10,033 bases of DNA, taken from positions 1 to 10,033 of the forward strand of contig DASUZB010000337.1 in assembly GCA_036377075.1 (NCBI GenBank), given 5' to 3'. The stretch's first letter is position 1; the number at the start of each line of letters is the position of its first letter. A program made the position numbers and the translations under genes. The DNA comes from DASUZB01 sp036377075. GTDB taxonomy: Bacteria > Actinomycetota > CALGFH01. This document shows, piece after piece, positions 1-7,919 of the stretch. Under the pieces are notes generated by a model that had not been told where the DNA came from, did no database searches, and saw only the letters and a program-made list of their open reading frames with translations.

Positions 1-252
1 TTCAACCGCTCGCTGGTGCTGCACCCGAGCGAGCGGATCCGCCTGGAGGTGCTGCCCGACAGCCCGGTGGTGGAGAGCATCGACGGCCGCGCCGTGTGCG
101 AGCTGCCGCCGGGCGCGGTGGTCGAGGTGCGCCGCGGCGACCTCGACGCGCTGCTGGTCCGCGTCGGCGAGGCCGACTTCTACGGGCTGGTGCGCAGCAA
201 GTTCCGCCTGGCCGACGCGGGCGGCGCCGGCCGCGAGCCGGCCGGCAGGTAG
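1..252 (+). CDS. nadK: NAD kinase, C-terminal fragment (5' end outside window)
   Basis: This is the last 83 residues of a protein whose start lies before the window. The reading frame is open from base 1 and ends at TAG 250-252. NAD kinase phosphorylates NAD to NADP in the cytosol using ATP or polyphosphate and is the main source of NADP. The fragment fits the C-terminal beta-rich half of the PpnK/NadK family: an NRSLVL segment at the start, a later IDGR turn (the family's conserved DG), a PPGAVVEV strand, and the terminal FYGLVRSKF motif. The N-terminal GGDG and NE/D catalytic motifs would be upstream and cannot be checked. A short Gly/Ala-rich tail follows the domain. Position directly before recN is the usual actinobacterial order (nadK-recN), which supports the call. 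Confidence 0.9.
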   Translation, partial: FNRSLVLHPSERIRLEVLPDSPVVESIDGRAVCELPPGAVVEVRRGDLDALLVRVGEADFYGLVRSKFRLADAGGAGREPAGR

Positions 253-264
253 GCTGAACGTCCA

Positions 265-277
265 CTTCAGCTTGAAG
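265..277. repeat. Small inverted repeat in the nadK-recN gap
   Basis: CTTCA-GCT-TGAAG forms a perfect 5-bp inverted repeat with a 3-base centre, 13 bases after the nadK stop. No T-run follows, so it is not a typical intrinsic terminator. It does not match the actinobacterial LexA box (GAAC-N4-GTTC). It could be a small operator or chance. Confidence 0.2.
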
Positions 278-339
278 GTCCCGGAGTATCCAGGCGGTGC
301 CCTGTGGACGCCCGCGGGGTCTCTGGTGGCCCAGGTGGA

Positions 340-345
340 TAGAAT
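340..345 (+). promoter_or_regulatory. -10 element for leaderless recN transcript
   Basis: TAGAAT fits the actinobacterial TANNNT -10 consensus. It ends six bases before GTG 352 and nine before ATG 355, so a start point 6-7 bases downstream would fall on or just before the start codon. No Shine-Dalgarno is visible ahead of recN, which agrees with leaderless translation. No clear TTGACA-like -35 lies 16-19 bases upstream, as is common for such promoters. Confidence 0.5.
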
Positions 346-354
346 CGCCGCGTG

Positions 355-2142
355 ATGTTGGGCGAGCTTCACATTCGGGACCTCGGCGTGATCGACGATG
401 CGCGGCTCGAGGTGGCCCCTGGCCTGAACGTGCTGACCGGCGAGACCGGCGCGGGGAAGACCATGGTGGTCGACGCGCTGTCGCTGCTGCTCGGCGAGCG
501 CGCCGACGCTGGCGTGGTGCGGGTCGGCCGCCCGGCCGCGCTGGTCGAGGGGCGCGTGGCGGTCGAGCCCCGTGGCCAGGCGGCCGAGGCCCTGACCACG
601 GCGGGCGTCGCCGACGAGGAGGGGGAGGTGGTGGTGGCTCGGCAGGTGATGGCCGGCGGCGGCAGCCGCGCCCAGCTGCAGGGGCGCATGGCCACCGTCG
701 CCGCGGTCGCCGAGGTGATGCGGGCGCTGGTCGAGGTCCACGGCCAGCACGAGTTCCAGCGCCTGCTGCGCCCCGGCGTGCAGCTCGACCTGCTCGACCG
801 CTTCGCCGGGCCGGGCGTGCTCAGCCTGCGGGAGGAGTTCGCGCAGGACTGGCAGCGGCTGCGCGCCGTCGCCGCGGAGCTCGAGGACCTCCGCGCCCGT
901 GCCCTCGAGCGCGAGCGGGAGGCGGACCTGCTCCGCTACCAGCTCGGCGAGATCGACCAGGCCGAGGTCCGGGTGGGGGAGCTGGACGAGCTGGCCGCCG
1001 AGACCGAGCGGCTGGCCAACGCCGAGGCCCTGCGGGACGCCGCCCTGGCGGCCTGGCAGGCCCTCGCCGGCGAGGACGAGTCCGGCGCCGCCACCGCGCT
1101 CGGCGCCGCGGCGCGGGCGCTGGCCGGGCCCGGCGGCCACGACGCCGCCCTCGGCGAGCTCGGCGGGCGCGCCGAGGCGCTGGCCGCCGAGGTGGGCGAC
1201 CTCGCCTCCTCGCTGCGCGCCTACGCCGAGCGGGTGCTGGTCGACCCCGAGCGCCTCGGCGTGGTGCAGGCGCGCAGCGCCCTGCTGCGCGACCTCGAGC
1301 GCAAGTACGGCGACGACGAGGCGGCCGTGCTCGCCTTCGCCGGGCGTGGCCGCGCCCGCCTGGCCGAGCTGGAGGGCGGGACGGTCCGCTCCGAGGAGCT
1401 GGAGGCCGAGCAGGCAGCCCTGCGCCGCCGCCTCGCCGAGCTCGGCGCGACCCTCTCGGCCGAGCGCGGCGCCGCCGCGGCACGCCTCGCCAGCGCGGTC
1501 CAGGTCGAGCTCGCCGACCTGGCCATGCCCCACGCCCGCGTCCTGGTGGCGCTGACCCAGGAGGCGGCGAGGGACGACGACCCGACCGGCCTCGAGCTCG
1601 ACGGGCGCCGCCTCGCCGGTGCCGCCAACGGGCTGGACCACTTCGAGATGCTGCTCTCGGCCAACCCCGGCAACGCGCCGCGCCCGCTCGCCCGGGCGGC
1701 CTCCGGCGGCGAGCTGTCGCGGGTGATGCTCGCCCTGCGGGTCGTGCTCGCCGGCATCGACAAGACCCCCACGCTGGTGTTCGACGAGGTCGACGCGGGC
1801 GTCGGCGGGCGCACCGCCGCGGCGGTGGGCCGCCGGCTGGCGCAGCTGGCCCGCCACCACCAGGTCCTGGTCGTCACCCACCTGCCGCAGATCGCCGCGT
1901 TCGCCGACCGCCACTTCGCGGTCGAGAAGCACGCCGGCCAGGACGCCACCCACACCGAGGTGCACGCGCTCGACGGGGCCGGGCGGGTGACCGAGCTGTC
2001 GCGCATGCTGGCCGGCATGGAAGGGTCGGGCCTGGCCCAGGCGCACGCCGAGGAGCTGCTGGCGGCGGCGTCGGCGGTCAAGGGCTCCGACTCCGACCGG
2101 CTCGCCCGCAGCCGCGCCGGCGGCGACCAGGAGCACCCATGA
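355..2142 (+). CDS. recN: DNA repair protein RecN
   Basis: RecN is an SMC-like ATPase that binds broken DNA ends and assists RecA-dependent double-strand break repair in the nucleoid. The 595-residue product has the split ABC ATPase layout of the family: Walker A GETGAGKT at about residues 29-36, a long Glu/Arg/Leu/Ala-rich coiled-coil middle (about 150-370), the ABC signature SGGE at about 450-453, Walker B LVFDE at about 474-478 and the switch histidine in THLPQ near 509. Length is close to family members (about 550-590). ATG 355 gives the usual 'ML-E' N-terminus. GTG 352, immediately upstream in frame, is an alternative that suits a leaderless mRNA. No Shine-Dalgarno is visible. The stop overlaps the next start as ATGA, implying translational coupling with the steA-like gene. 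The last 20 or so residues are a polar tail of low conservation. Confidence 0.95.
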   Translation: MLGELHIRDLGVIDDARLEVAPGLNVLTGETGAGKTMVVDALSLLLGERADAGVVRVGRPAALVEGRVAVEPRGQAAEALTTAGVADEEGEVVVARQVMAGGGSRAQLQGRMATVAAVAEVMRALVEVHGQHEFQRLLRPGVQLDLLDRFAGPGVLSLREEFAQDWQRLRAVAAELEDLRARALEREREADLLRYQLGEIDQAEVRVGELDELAAETERLANAEALRDAALAAWQALAGEDESGAATALGAAARALAGPGGHDAALGELGGRAEALAAEVGDLASSLRAYAERVLVDPERLGVVQARSALLRDLERKYGDDEAAVLAFAGRGRARLAELEGGTVRSEELEAEQAALRRRLAELGATLSAERGAAAARLASAVQVELADLAMPHARVLVALTQEAARDDDPTGLELDGRRLAGAANGLDHFEMLLSANPGNAPRPLARAASGGELSRVMLALRVVLAGIDKTPTLVFDEVDAGVGGRTAAAVGRRLAQLARHHQVLVVTHLPQIAAFADRHFAVEKHAGQDATHTEVHALDGAGRVTELSRMLAGMEGSGLAQAHAEELLAAASAVKGSDSDRLARSRAGGDQEHP

Positions 2143-3323
2143 GGCTGATGCCGCTGCGCCGCCAGCAGCCAGACCCCGGCCCCGCCGACCTGGTCGGAAC
2201 GGTGCGCAAGGACAAGCGCACCAAGAACCTGGTCAAGCGGCTGCGGCAGGGCGAGGTCGCGGTGATCGACCACCTCGACATCGACCGGGTCGCGGCCGAG
2301 GCGCTGGTCGAGTGCCGGCCGGCGGCGGTGGTCAACGTCGCCAGCAGCATCTCGGGGGACTACCCCAACGCCGGCCCGATGGTGCTGGTGGAGGCCGGGG
2401 TGCCGCTGCTCGACGCCGCCGGCGAGGACGCCTTCGACTTCCTGCGCGAGGGCGACCAGGTGCGCATCGACCCCGACGGGGCCGTCTGGCACGGCGAGCG
2501 CCAGGTCGCCGAGGGAGAGTGGCTGCGCCCCGAGGACGTGCGCAAGCGCATCGACGCGGCCAAGGAGAACCTGGCCAGCGCGCTCGAGGACTTCACCCTG
2601 AACACGCTGTCCTACATCCGCCGTGACCGCGACCTGCTGCTCGAAGGCATGCAGATCCCGGCGCTGAAGACCACCATGCGCGACCGGCACGTGCTGGTGG
2701 TGGTCCGTGGCCACGACTACAAGAAGGACCTGAGCATCCTGCGTGGCTACATCCGCGAGTTCCGCCCGGTGCTGATCGGCGTCGACGGCGGCGCCGACGC
2801 GCTGCTGGAGGCGGGGCTGAAGCCGGACGTGATCCTCGGCGACATGGACTCGGTCACCAGCGAGGCGCTGACCTGTGGCGCGGAGGTGGTGGTGCACGCC
2901 TACCCCGACGGGCGCGCCCCGGGCAAGGAGCGCGTCGAGGCCCTCGGCATCGACCCGCACGTCTTCCCCGGCGCCGGGACCAGCGAGGACATGGCGATGC
3001 TGCTGGCCTACGAGGCGGACTGCGACCTGATCGTCGCCGTCGGCAGCCACGCCAGCCTGGTCGAGTTCCTCGACAAGAAGCGCCCGGGCATGGCCTCGAC
3101 CTTCCTGGTCCGCCTCAAGGTCGGCGCCAAGCTGGTGGACGCCAAGGGCGTCAACCGGCTCTACCGGCAGGGCGTGCGCCGCAGCGACCTGGTGCTGCTG
3201 GTGGTCGCCGCCCTGGTCGCGATGCTCGCCATCTCGCTCGTCTCCGAGCCGGTGCGCCTGGTCTGGCAGCAGACCTTCGAGCTGTTGAAGAGCTTCATCT
3301 ACCGGCTCATCTCGTTCTTCTGA
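2139..3323 (+). CDS. steA: SteA-like cytokinetic ring protein with thiamin pyrophosphokinase-like fold
   Basis: The 394-residue product matches the SteA family (Rv1697-like in M. tuberculosis, Cg1603 in Corynebacterium). The start is ATG 2139, overlapping the recN stop, with AGGAG at 2129-2133. The N-terminal domain carries TKNLVKRL and AVIDHLDIDRVAAEAL, then a Gly-rich SSISGDYPNAGP segment. The central domain resembles thiamin pyrophosphokinase: DGGAD at 216-220, GLKPDVILGDMDS ending at 238, and GTSEDMA at 280-286. A single hydrophobic helix at about 351-368 anchors the C-terminus in the membrane, leaving about 26 residues after it. In Corynebacterium, SteA works with SteB at the septum in daughter-cell separation (established there, as I recall). 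Whether the TPK-like site binds a nucleotide or is enzymatic is not known to me. It is followed after 39 bases by the SteB/MctB-like gene, its usual partner. Confidence 0.88.
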   Translation: MRLMPLRRQQPDPGPADLVGTVRKDKRTKNLVKRLRQGEVAVIDHLDIDRVAAEALVECRPAAVVNVASSISGDYPNAGPMVLVEAGVPLLDAAGEDAFDFLREGDQVRIDPDGAVWHGERQVAEGEWLRPEDVRKRIDAAKENLASALEDFTLNTLSYIRRDRDLLLEGMQIPALKTTMRDRHVLVVVRGHDYKKDLSILRGYIREFRPVLIGVDGGADALLEAGLKPDVILGDMDSVTSEALTCGAEVVVHAYPDGRAPGKERVEALGIDPHVFPGAGTSEDMAMLLAYEADCDLIVAVGSHASLVEFLDKKRPGMASTFLVRLKVGAKLVDAKGVNRLYRQGVRRSDLVLLVVAALVAMLAISLVSEPVRLVWQQTFELLKSFIYRLISFF

Positions 3324-3362
3324 CCCGGGGCGGCCCGCGCCCGCCCGCCGGAGGTGCGTCCA

Positions 3363-4319
3363 GTGATCAACCTGCGCTACCACATCGTCTCGCTGGTCGC
3401 GGTCTTCCTGGCCCTGGCCATCGGGGTGGTGGTGGGCTCGACCGCGCTCAAGGAGGGGACCGTCTCGGTGCTGCGCGCCACCTCCAACAGGCTCATCAGC
3501 GAGAGCGAGGCCGCGCGCGCCAAGAACCGGGACCTCGAGGGCGAGGTCGCCGGGTACCGGGAGTTCGGCACCGCCATCCTCCCCAGCCTGGTGCGCGACC
3601 GGCTCAAGAACCAGGCGGTGGTGGTGCTCGACACCGACCGGGTCGACGACAAGACCCGCAAGCCGGTCGAGGACGCCATCAAGGCGGCAGGCGGCAGCGT
3701 GGAGGGGCGCGTCACCTTCGCCTCCGACCGGCTGAGCCTCGCGGCCGAGGGGGACCGCACCGCCCTCGGCGCCCTGCTCCAGACCGACCAGACAAACCCG
3801 GAGGCGCTGCGCCAGGAACTGGTCGCCAAGCTCGCCGAGCGGCTCACCACCCCGGCGCGGCTGCCGCCGGGCGGCGTCGCCAGGTCCAGGGACGCGATCA
3901 CCGGGCTGCAGCAGGCGAAGTTCCTCGCCGACCTGCGGGCCGACAAGTCGGTGCAGAACGGCACGGTGCCGTTCCCCCGGGCAGGGTCGACGTTCGTGAT
4001 CATCGGCCCGACCGACAACCCGACCCTGCTGGACCCGAAGCTGTTCCTGGTCCCGCTCGCCCAGCGGCTCTCGGGCCGGGGCAGCACCTCGGTGGTGGGG
4101 GTGGAGGCGTCGGCGCCCGGCGCGCCCTCGTGGGTGGAGGTGCTGCGCGACGACCAGGACCTCACCGACCGGGTCTCCACGGTCGACGACGTCGACCGGG
4201 TGCCCGGCCAGTTCGCCCTGGTCGAGGCGCTGGCGCGGAGCCTGCGCAGCGAGCCGACCGGCCAGTACGGCTTCAAGAGCGGCGCCACCGGCCTGCTGCC
4301 CGAAGGCGTGGCCGCGTGA
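3363..4319 (+). CDS. mctB: SteB/MctB family membrane-anchored coiled-coil protein ('copper transporter MctB' family)
   Basis: The 318-residue product begins MINLRYHIVSLVAVFLALAI, a family-typical N-terminus with one transmembrane helix at about residues 8-29, followed by a coiled coil at about 33-68 and an extracytoplasmic alpha/beta region of roughly 240 residues. GTG 3363 is chosen because GGAGG at 3350-3354 lies eight bases upstream and homologues start with M-I-x-LRYH. The GTG at 3354 would overlap that Shine-Dalgarno. The family is named for mycobacterial MctB (Rv1698), linked to copper resistance. The corynebacterial member SteB (Cg1604) instead acts in cell separation by activating a NlpC/P60 peptidoglycan hydrolase. 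This protein has no cysteine, no internal methionine, and its only histidine is H7 at the membrane edge, so a direct copper role looks unlikely. It sits directly after the SteA-like gene, favouring the division role. Confidence 0.85.
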   Translation: MINLRYHIVSLVAVFLALAIGVVVGSTALKEGTVSVLRATSNRLISESEAARAKNRDLEGEVAGYREFGTAILPSLVRDRLKNQAVVVLDTDRVDDKTRKPVEDAIKAAGGSVEGRVTFASDRLSLAAEGDRTALGALLQTDQTNPEALRQELVAKLAERLTTPARLPPGGVARSRDAITGLQQAKFLADLRADKSVQNGTVPFPRAGSTFVIIGPTDNPTLLDPKLFLVPLAQRLSGRGSTSVVGVEASAPGAPSWVEVLRDDQDLTDRVSTVDDVDRVPGQFALVEALARSLRSEPTGQYGFKSGATGLLPEGVAA

Positions 4320-5104
4320 GCCGCGGGGCCACGAAAGGCGCACCCCAGGACGACCGCGGCGCCCGCCGGGGGGTCGACGCCCTCGCCCTGGTGCCCGCGC
4401 ACAACGAGGCCGACCGGGTGGGCGCGACGGTGGCCGCCCTGCGGGCGTTGCCCGGCGTGGCCGAGGTGCTGGTCGTCAGCGACGGCTCGACCGACGCCAC
4501 CGCCGCCGTCGCGCTCGAGGCGGGGGCGCACTGCCTCGACCTGCCGCGCAACATCGGCAAGGGCGGGGCGCTCAACGCCGGCCTCGCCGCGCTCACCGGC
4601 CGGGTGGCCGAGGCCCTCAGCCCGGAGCCGGTGGCGCTGCTGCTGGCCGACGCCGACCTCGGCGACAGCGCCGCCCGGCTGGACGCGCTGCTCGCCCCGG
4701 TGCTGGCCGACAAGGCCGACCTGGTGATCGCCGACCTGCCGCCGCAGCCCGGCGCGAAGGGCTTCGGGGTGGCGATCGGCATGGCCCGCTGGGGCCTGCA
4801 GCGCATCGGCGGGCAGACGCTCGCCGAGCCGCTCTGCGGCCAGCGGGCGGTGCGCTGGTCGGCGCTGTCCCCGCTGGTGCCGTTCGCGCCAGGGTTCGGC
4901 GTCGAGGTGGCGATGACGCTCGACGCCTGGGCGGGCGGCCTCCGCGTGGTCGAGGTGCCGCTGGAGCTGCGCCACCGCCCCACCGGGCGCACCGTCGGCG
5001 GGATCGTCCACCGCGGCCGCCAGGCCGGGTCGATCGCCCGCGAGCTCCTCCGCCACCGGGTCTGGAGCCCCCCGGCCGGCGCCTCGGCCGAGGAGGGGGA
5101 GTAG
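4316..5104 (+). CDS. Family 2 (GT-A fold) glycosyltransferase, acceptor unknown
   Basis: The start is GTG 4316, overlapping the previous stop as GTGA, with GAAGG at 4302-4306. The 262-residue product is a soluble GT-A enzyme: LVPAHNEADRV at about residues 25-35, VVSDGSTDAT at 53-62 (nucleotide-binding Asp 56), GKGGALNAGL at 81-90, and ADADL at 111-115 giving the DAD metal/nucleotide-sugar motif. A second conserved region has LCGQRAVRW (173-181), FGVEVA with Glu 197, and RHRPTGR near the end, as in GT2 polyprenyl-phosphate and glucosyl-3-phosphoglycerate-type transferases. No membrane helix is predicted, unlike many polyprenyl-phosphate mannose synthases. Donor and acceptor cannot be read from sequence. 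The one-base gap to the MraY-like gene suggests the two products act on one lipid-linked or envelope substrate. Compared with the M. tuberculosis order, this gene is an addition between the MctB-like gene and pyrG. Confidence 0.82.
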   Translation: MSRGATKGAPQDDRGARRGVDALALVPAHNEADRVGATVAALRALPGVAEVLVVSDGSTDATAAVALEAGAHCLDLPRNIGKGGALNAGLAALTGRVAEALSPEPVALLLADADLGDSAARLDALLAPVLADKADLVIADLPPQPGAKGFGVAIGMARWGLQRIGGQTLAEPLCGQRAVRWSALSPLVPFAPGFGVEVAMTLDAWAGGLRVVEVPLELRHRPTGRTVGGIVHRGRQAGSIARELLRHRVWSPPAGASAEEGE

Positions 5105-5105
5105 C

Positions 5106-5975
5106 GTGGGCCTCCGGGCGCTGCCGGTCGCCCTCGCCGGCGTGGTGGTCGGCTGGGGGGTCGGGACCTGGGCCACGCCGCAGCTGCTCGCCGCGCTCTC
5201 CGGGTCGAGCCTCGCGCGGGTGAACTACCGCAAGCGGGTGCTGGTGGCCGGGCTCGGGCTGGTGCTCCCGCTCGGGCTGCTCGTCTGGGTGGCGCCCCTG
5301 GCCGTGGCCGGCAGGTTCTTCTGGCGCCGGGCGGTGCAGCTCGACGTCGCCGTCACCGGCCCGGCGCTCGCGGTGGTGCTGGCCGCGCTCGCCTTCGGCC
5401 TGCTGGGGATGCTCGACGACCTGGTCGAGGACGCCGGGGTGCGGGGCTTCAAGGGCCACCTGCGGGCGCTCGCCGCCGGGCGCCTCACCGGCGGCGGCGC
5501 CAAGCTCCTCGGCGGCCTGCTGGCCGCCCTGGTCACGGCGACCCTGGCGGTCGGCGGCGAGTGGTGGCAGGTGCTGCTCGGCGCGGTGGTGATCGCCTCC
5601 GCCGCCAACGTCGCCAACCTCTTGGACCTGCGGCCCGGCCGGGCCGCCAAGGTGTTCCTGCCGCTGTGGCTGCTCGGCTGCCTGCTGGACCCGACCGGCG
5701 GCGCCTGGTCGGCGGGGATGGCCGGGGCGGCGCTGGCGAGCCTCCCCTACGACCTCCGCGAGGAGGGGATGCTCGGCGACTGCGGCGCCAACGCGCTCGG
5801 CGCCGTGGTCGGCACGCTGCTGGCCACCGGGCCGGTGTGGCTGCTGGCGGCGGCCGCGGTCGTCCTGGTCGCCCTGCAGCTCGCCAGCGAGCGCGTCTCC
5901 TTCACCACGGTGATCGAGGGCAACCGCGTGCTCCGCACCCTCGACGACCTGGGCCGCCGCCGCGAGGTCGGCTGA
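5106..5975 (+). CDS. MraY/WecA-superfamily polyprenyl-phosphate sugar-phosphate transferase-like protein
   Basis: The 289-residue protein has about eight hydrophobic segments and the aspartate motifs of the polyprenyl-phosphate N-acetylhexosamine-1-phosphate transferase superfamily: GMLDDL (D104, D105), NVANLLDLRPG (N168, N171, D174) and GMLGDCGANALG (D225). Family members move a sugar-1-phosphate from a UDP-sugar to a polyprenyl phosphate at the cytoplasmic membrane face. The start GTG 5106 lies one base after the glycosyltransferase stop, with AGGAGGGGG at 5091-5099. Differences from true MraY are its shorter length (MraY is about 320-360), no Lys in the DDxxK position, and no C-terminal HHH-type loop. 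The only histidine is H118, and the C-terminal loop reads ERVSFTTVIEGN instead. It is therefore a divergent paralogue and not the peptidoglycan MraY, which normally sits in the dcw cluster. Substrate is unknown; an enzyme with altered chemistry or a lipid sensor is possible. Confidence 0.78.
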   Translation: MGLRALPVALAGVVVGWGVGTWATPQLLAALSGSSLARVNYRKRVLVAGLGLVLPLGLLVWVAPLAVAGRFFWRRAVQLDVAVTGPALAVVLAALAFGLLGMLDDLVEDAGVRGFKGHLRALAAGRLTGGGAKLLGGLLAALVTATLAVGGEWWQVLLGAVVIASAANVANLLDLRPGRAAKVFLPLWLLGCLLDPTGGAWSAGMAGAALASLPYDLREEGMLGDCGANALGAVVGTLLATGPVWLLAAAAVVLVALQLASERVSFTTVIEGNRVLRTLDDLGRRREVG

Positions 5976-6028
5976 GCGGCCGCCCACGTTGCCGCGCCGG
6001 CACGTGCGGGAGGGTCCGTGCGGCGTGC

Positions 6029-6034
6029 TATTGT
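6029..6034 (+). promoter_or_regulatory. Candidate -10 element for pyrG
   Basis: TATTGT fits TANNNT and is one of the few AT-containing hexamers in the 144-base gap before pyrG. Transcription would begin near 6041, giving a leader of about 80 bases. No convincing -35 lies 16-19 bases upstream, so this is a weak call. Confidence 0.3.
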
Positions 6035-6044
6035 GGCGTCCCGA

Positions 6045-6101
6045 GGACCCGCAGCCGGCCGGGTAGGAACGTGAGCGGCCCCGGCCCTCCTCCATGGGTC
6101 C
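6045..6101 (+). promoter_or_regulatory. Nested stem-loop in pyrG leader
   Basis: GGCCGGG (6057-6063) is fully complementary to CCCGGCC (6080-6086) across a 16-base loop. GGACCC (6045-6050) is complementary to GGGTCC (6096-6101), enclosing that hairpin. The outer stem ends directly before the Shine-Dalgarno AAAGGGGG (6102-6109). A third GGGTCC at 6012-6017 could compete for GGACCC if transcription starts further upstream. In such GC-rich DNA chance pairing is common, and no U-tract follows, so a simple intrinsic attenuator is not supported. Confidence 0.3.
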
Positions 6102-6119
6102 AAAGGGGGTTCACCGACC

Positions 6120-7915
<1,796 letters not shown>

Positions 7916-7919
<4 letters not shown>

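Noticed and set aside
256..268. Possible LexA/SOS box before recN
   Set aside because: GAAC is present, but the partner GTTC at the four-base spacing is not (ACTT is found), so the dyad fails.
297..2138. Upstream in-frame extension of the SteA-like gene
   Set aside because: The frame stays open through recN, but the translation is Arg/Gly/Ala-rich shadow sequence. The true start at ATG 2139 has AGGAG upstream and gives a family-typical N-terminus and length.
3324..3362. Terminator between the steA-like and mctB-like genes
   Set aside because: The 39-base gap is GC-rich, but no clear stem followed by a U-tract is seen, and the two genes are usual operon partners.
1221..4343. Very long open frame on the minus strand (about 1040 codons)
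   Set aside because: It lies opposite recN, steA and the mctB-like gene and reads as Arg/Ala/Gly/His-rich low-complexity sequence without recognisable domains. Long antisense frames are a product of GC-rich codon bias.
5106..5975. Calling this gene mraY of peptidoglycan synthesis
   Set aside because: It is shorter than MraY, lacks the histidine loop and DDxxK lysine, and has no dcw-cluster neighbours.
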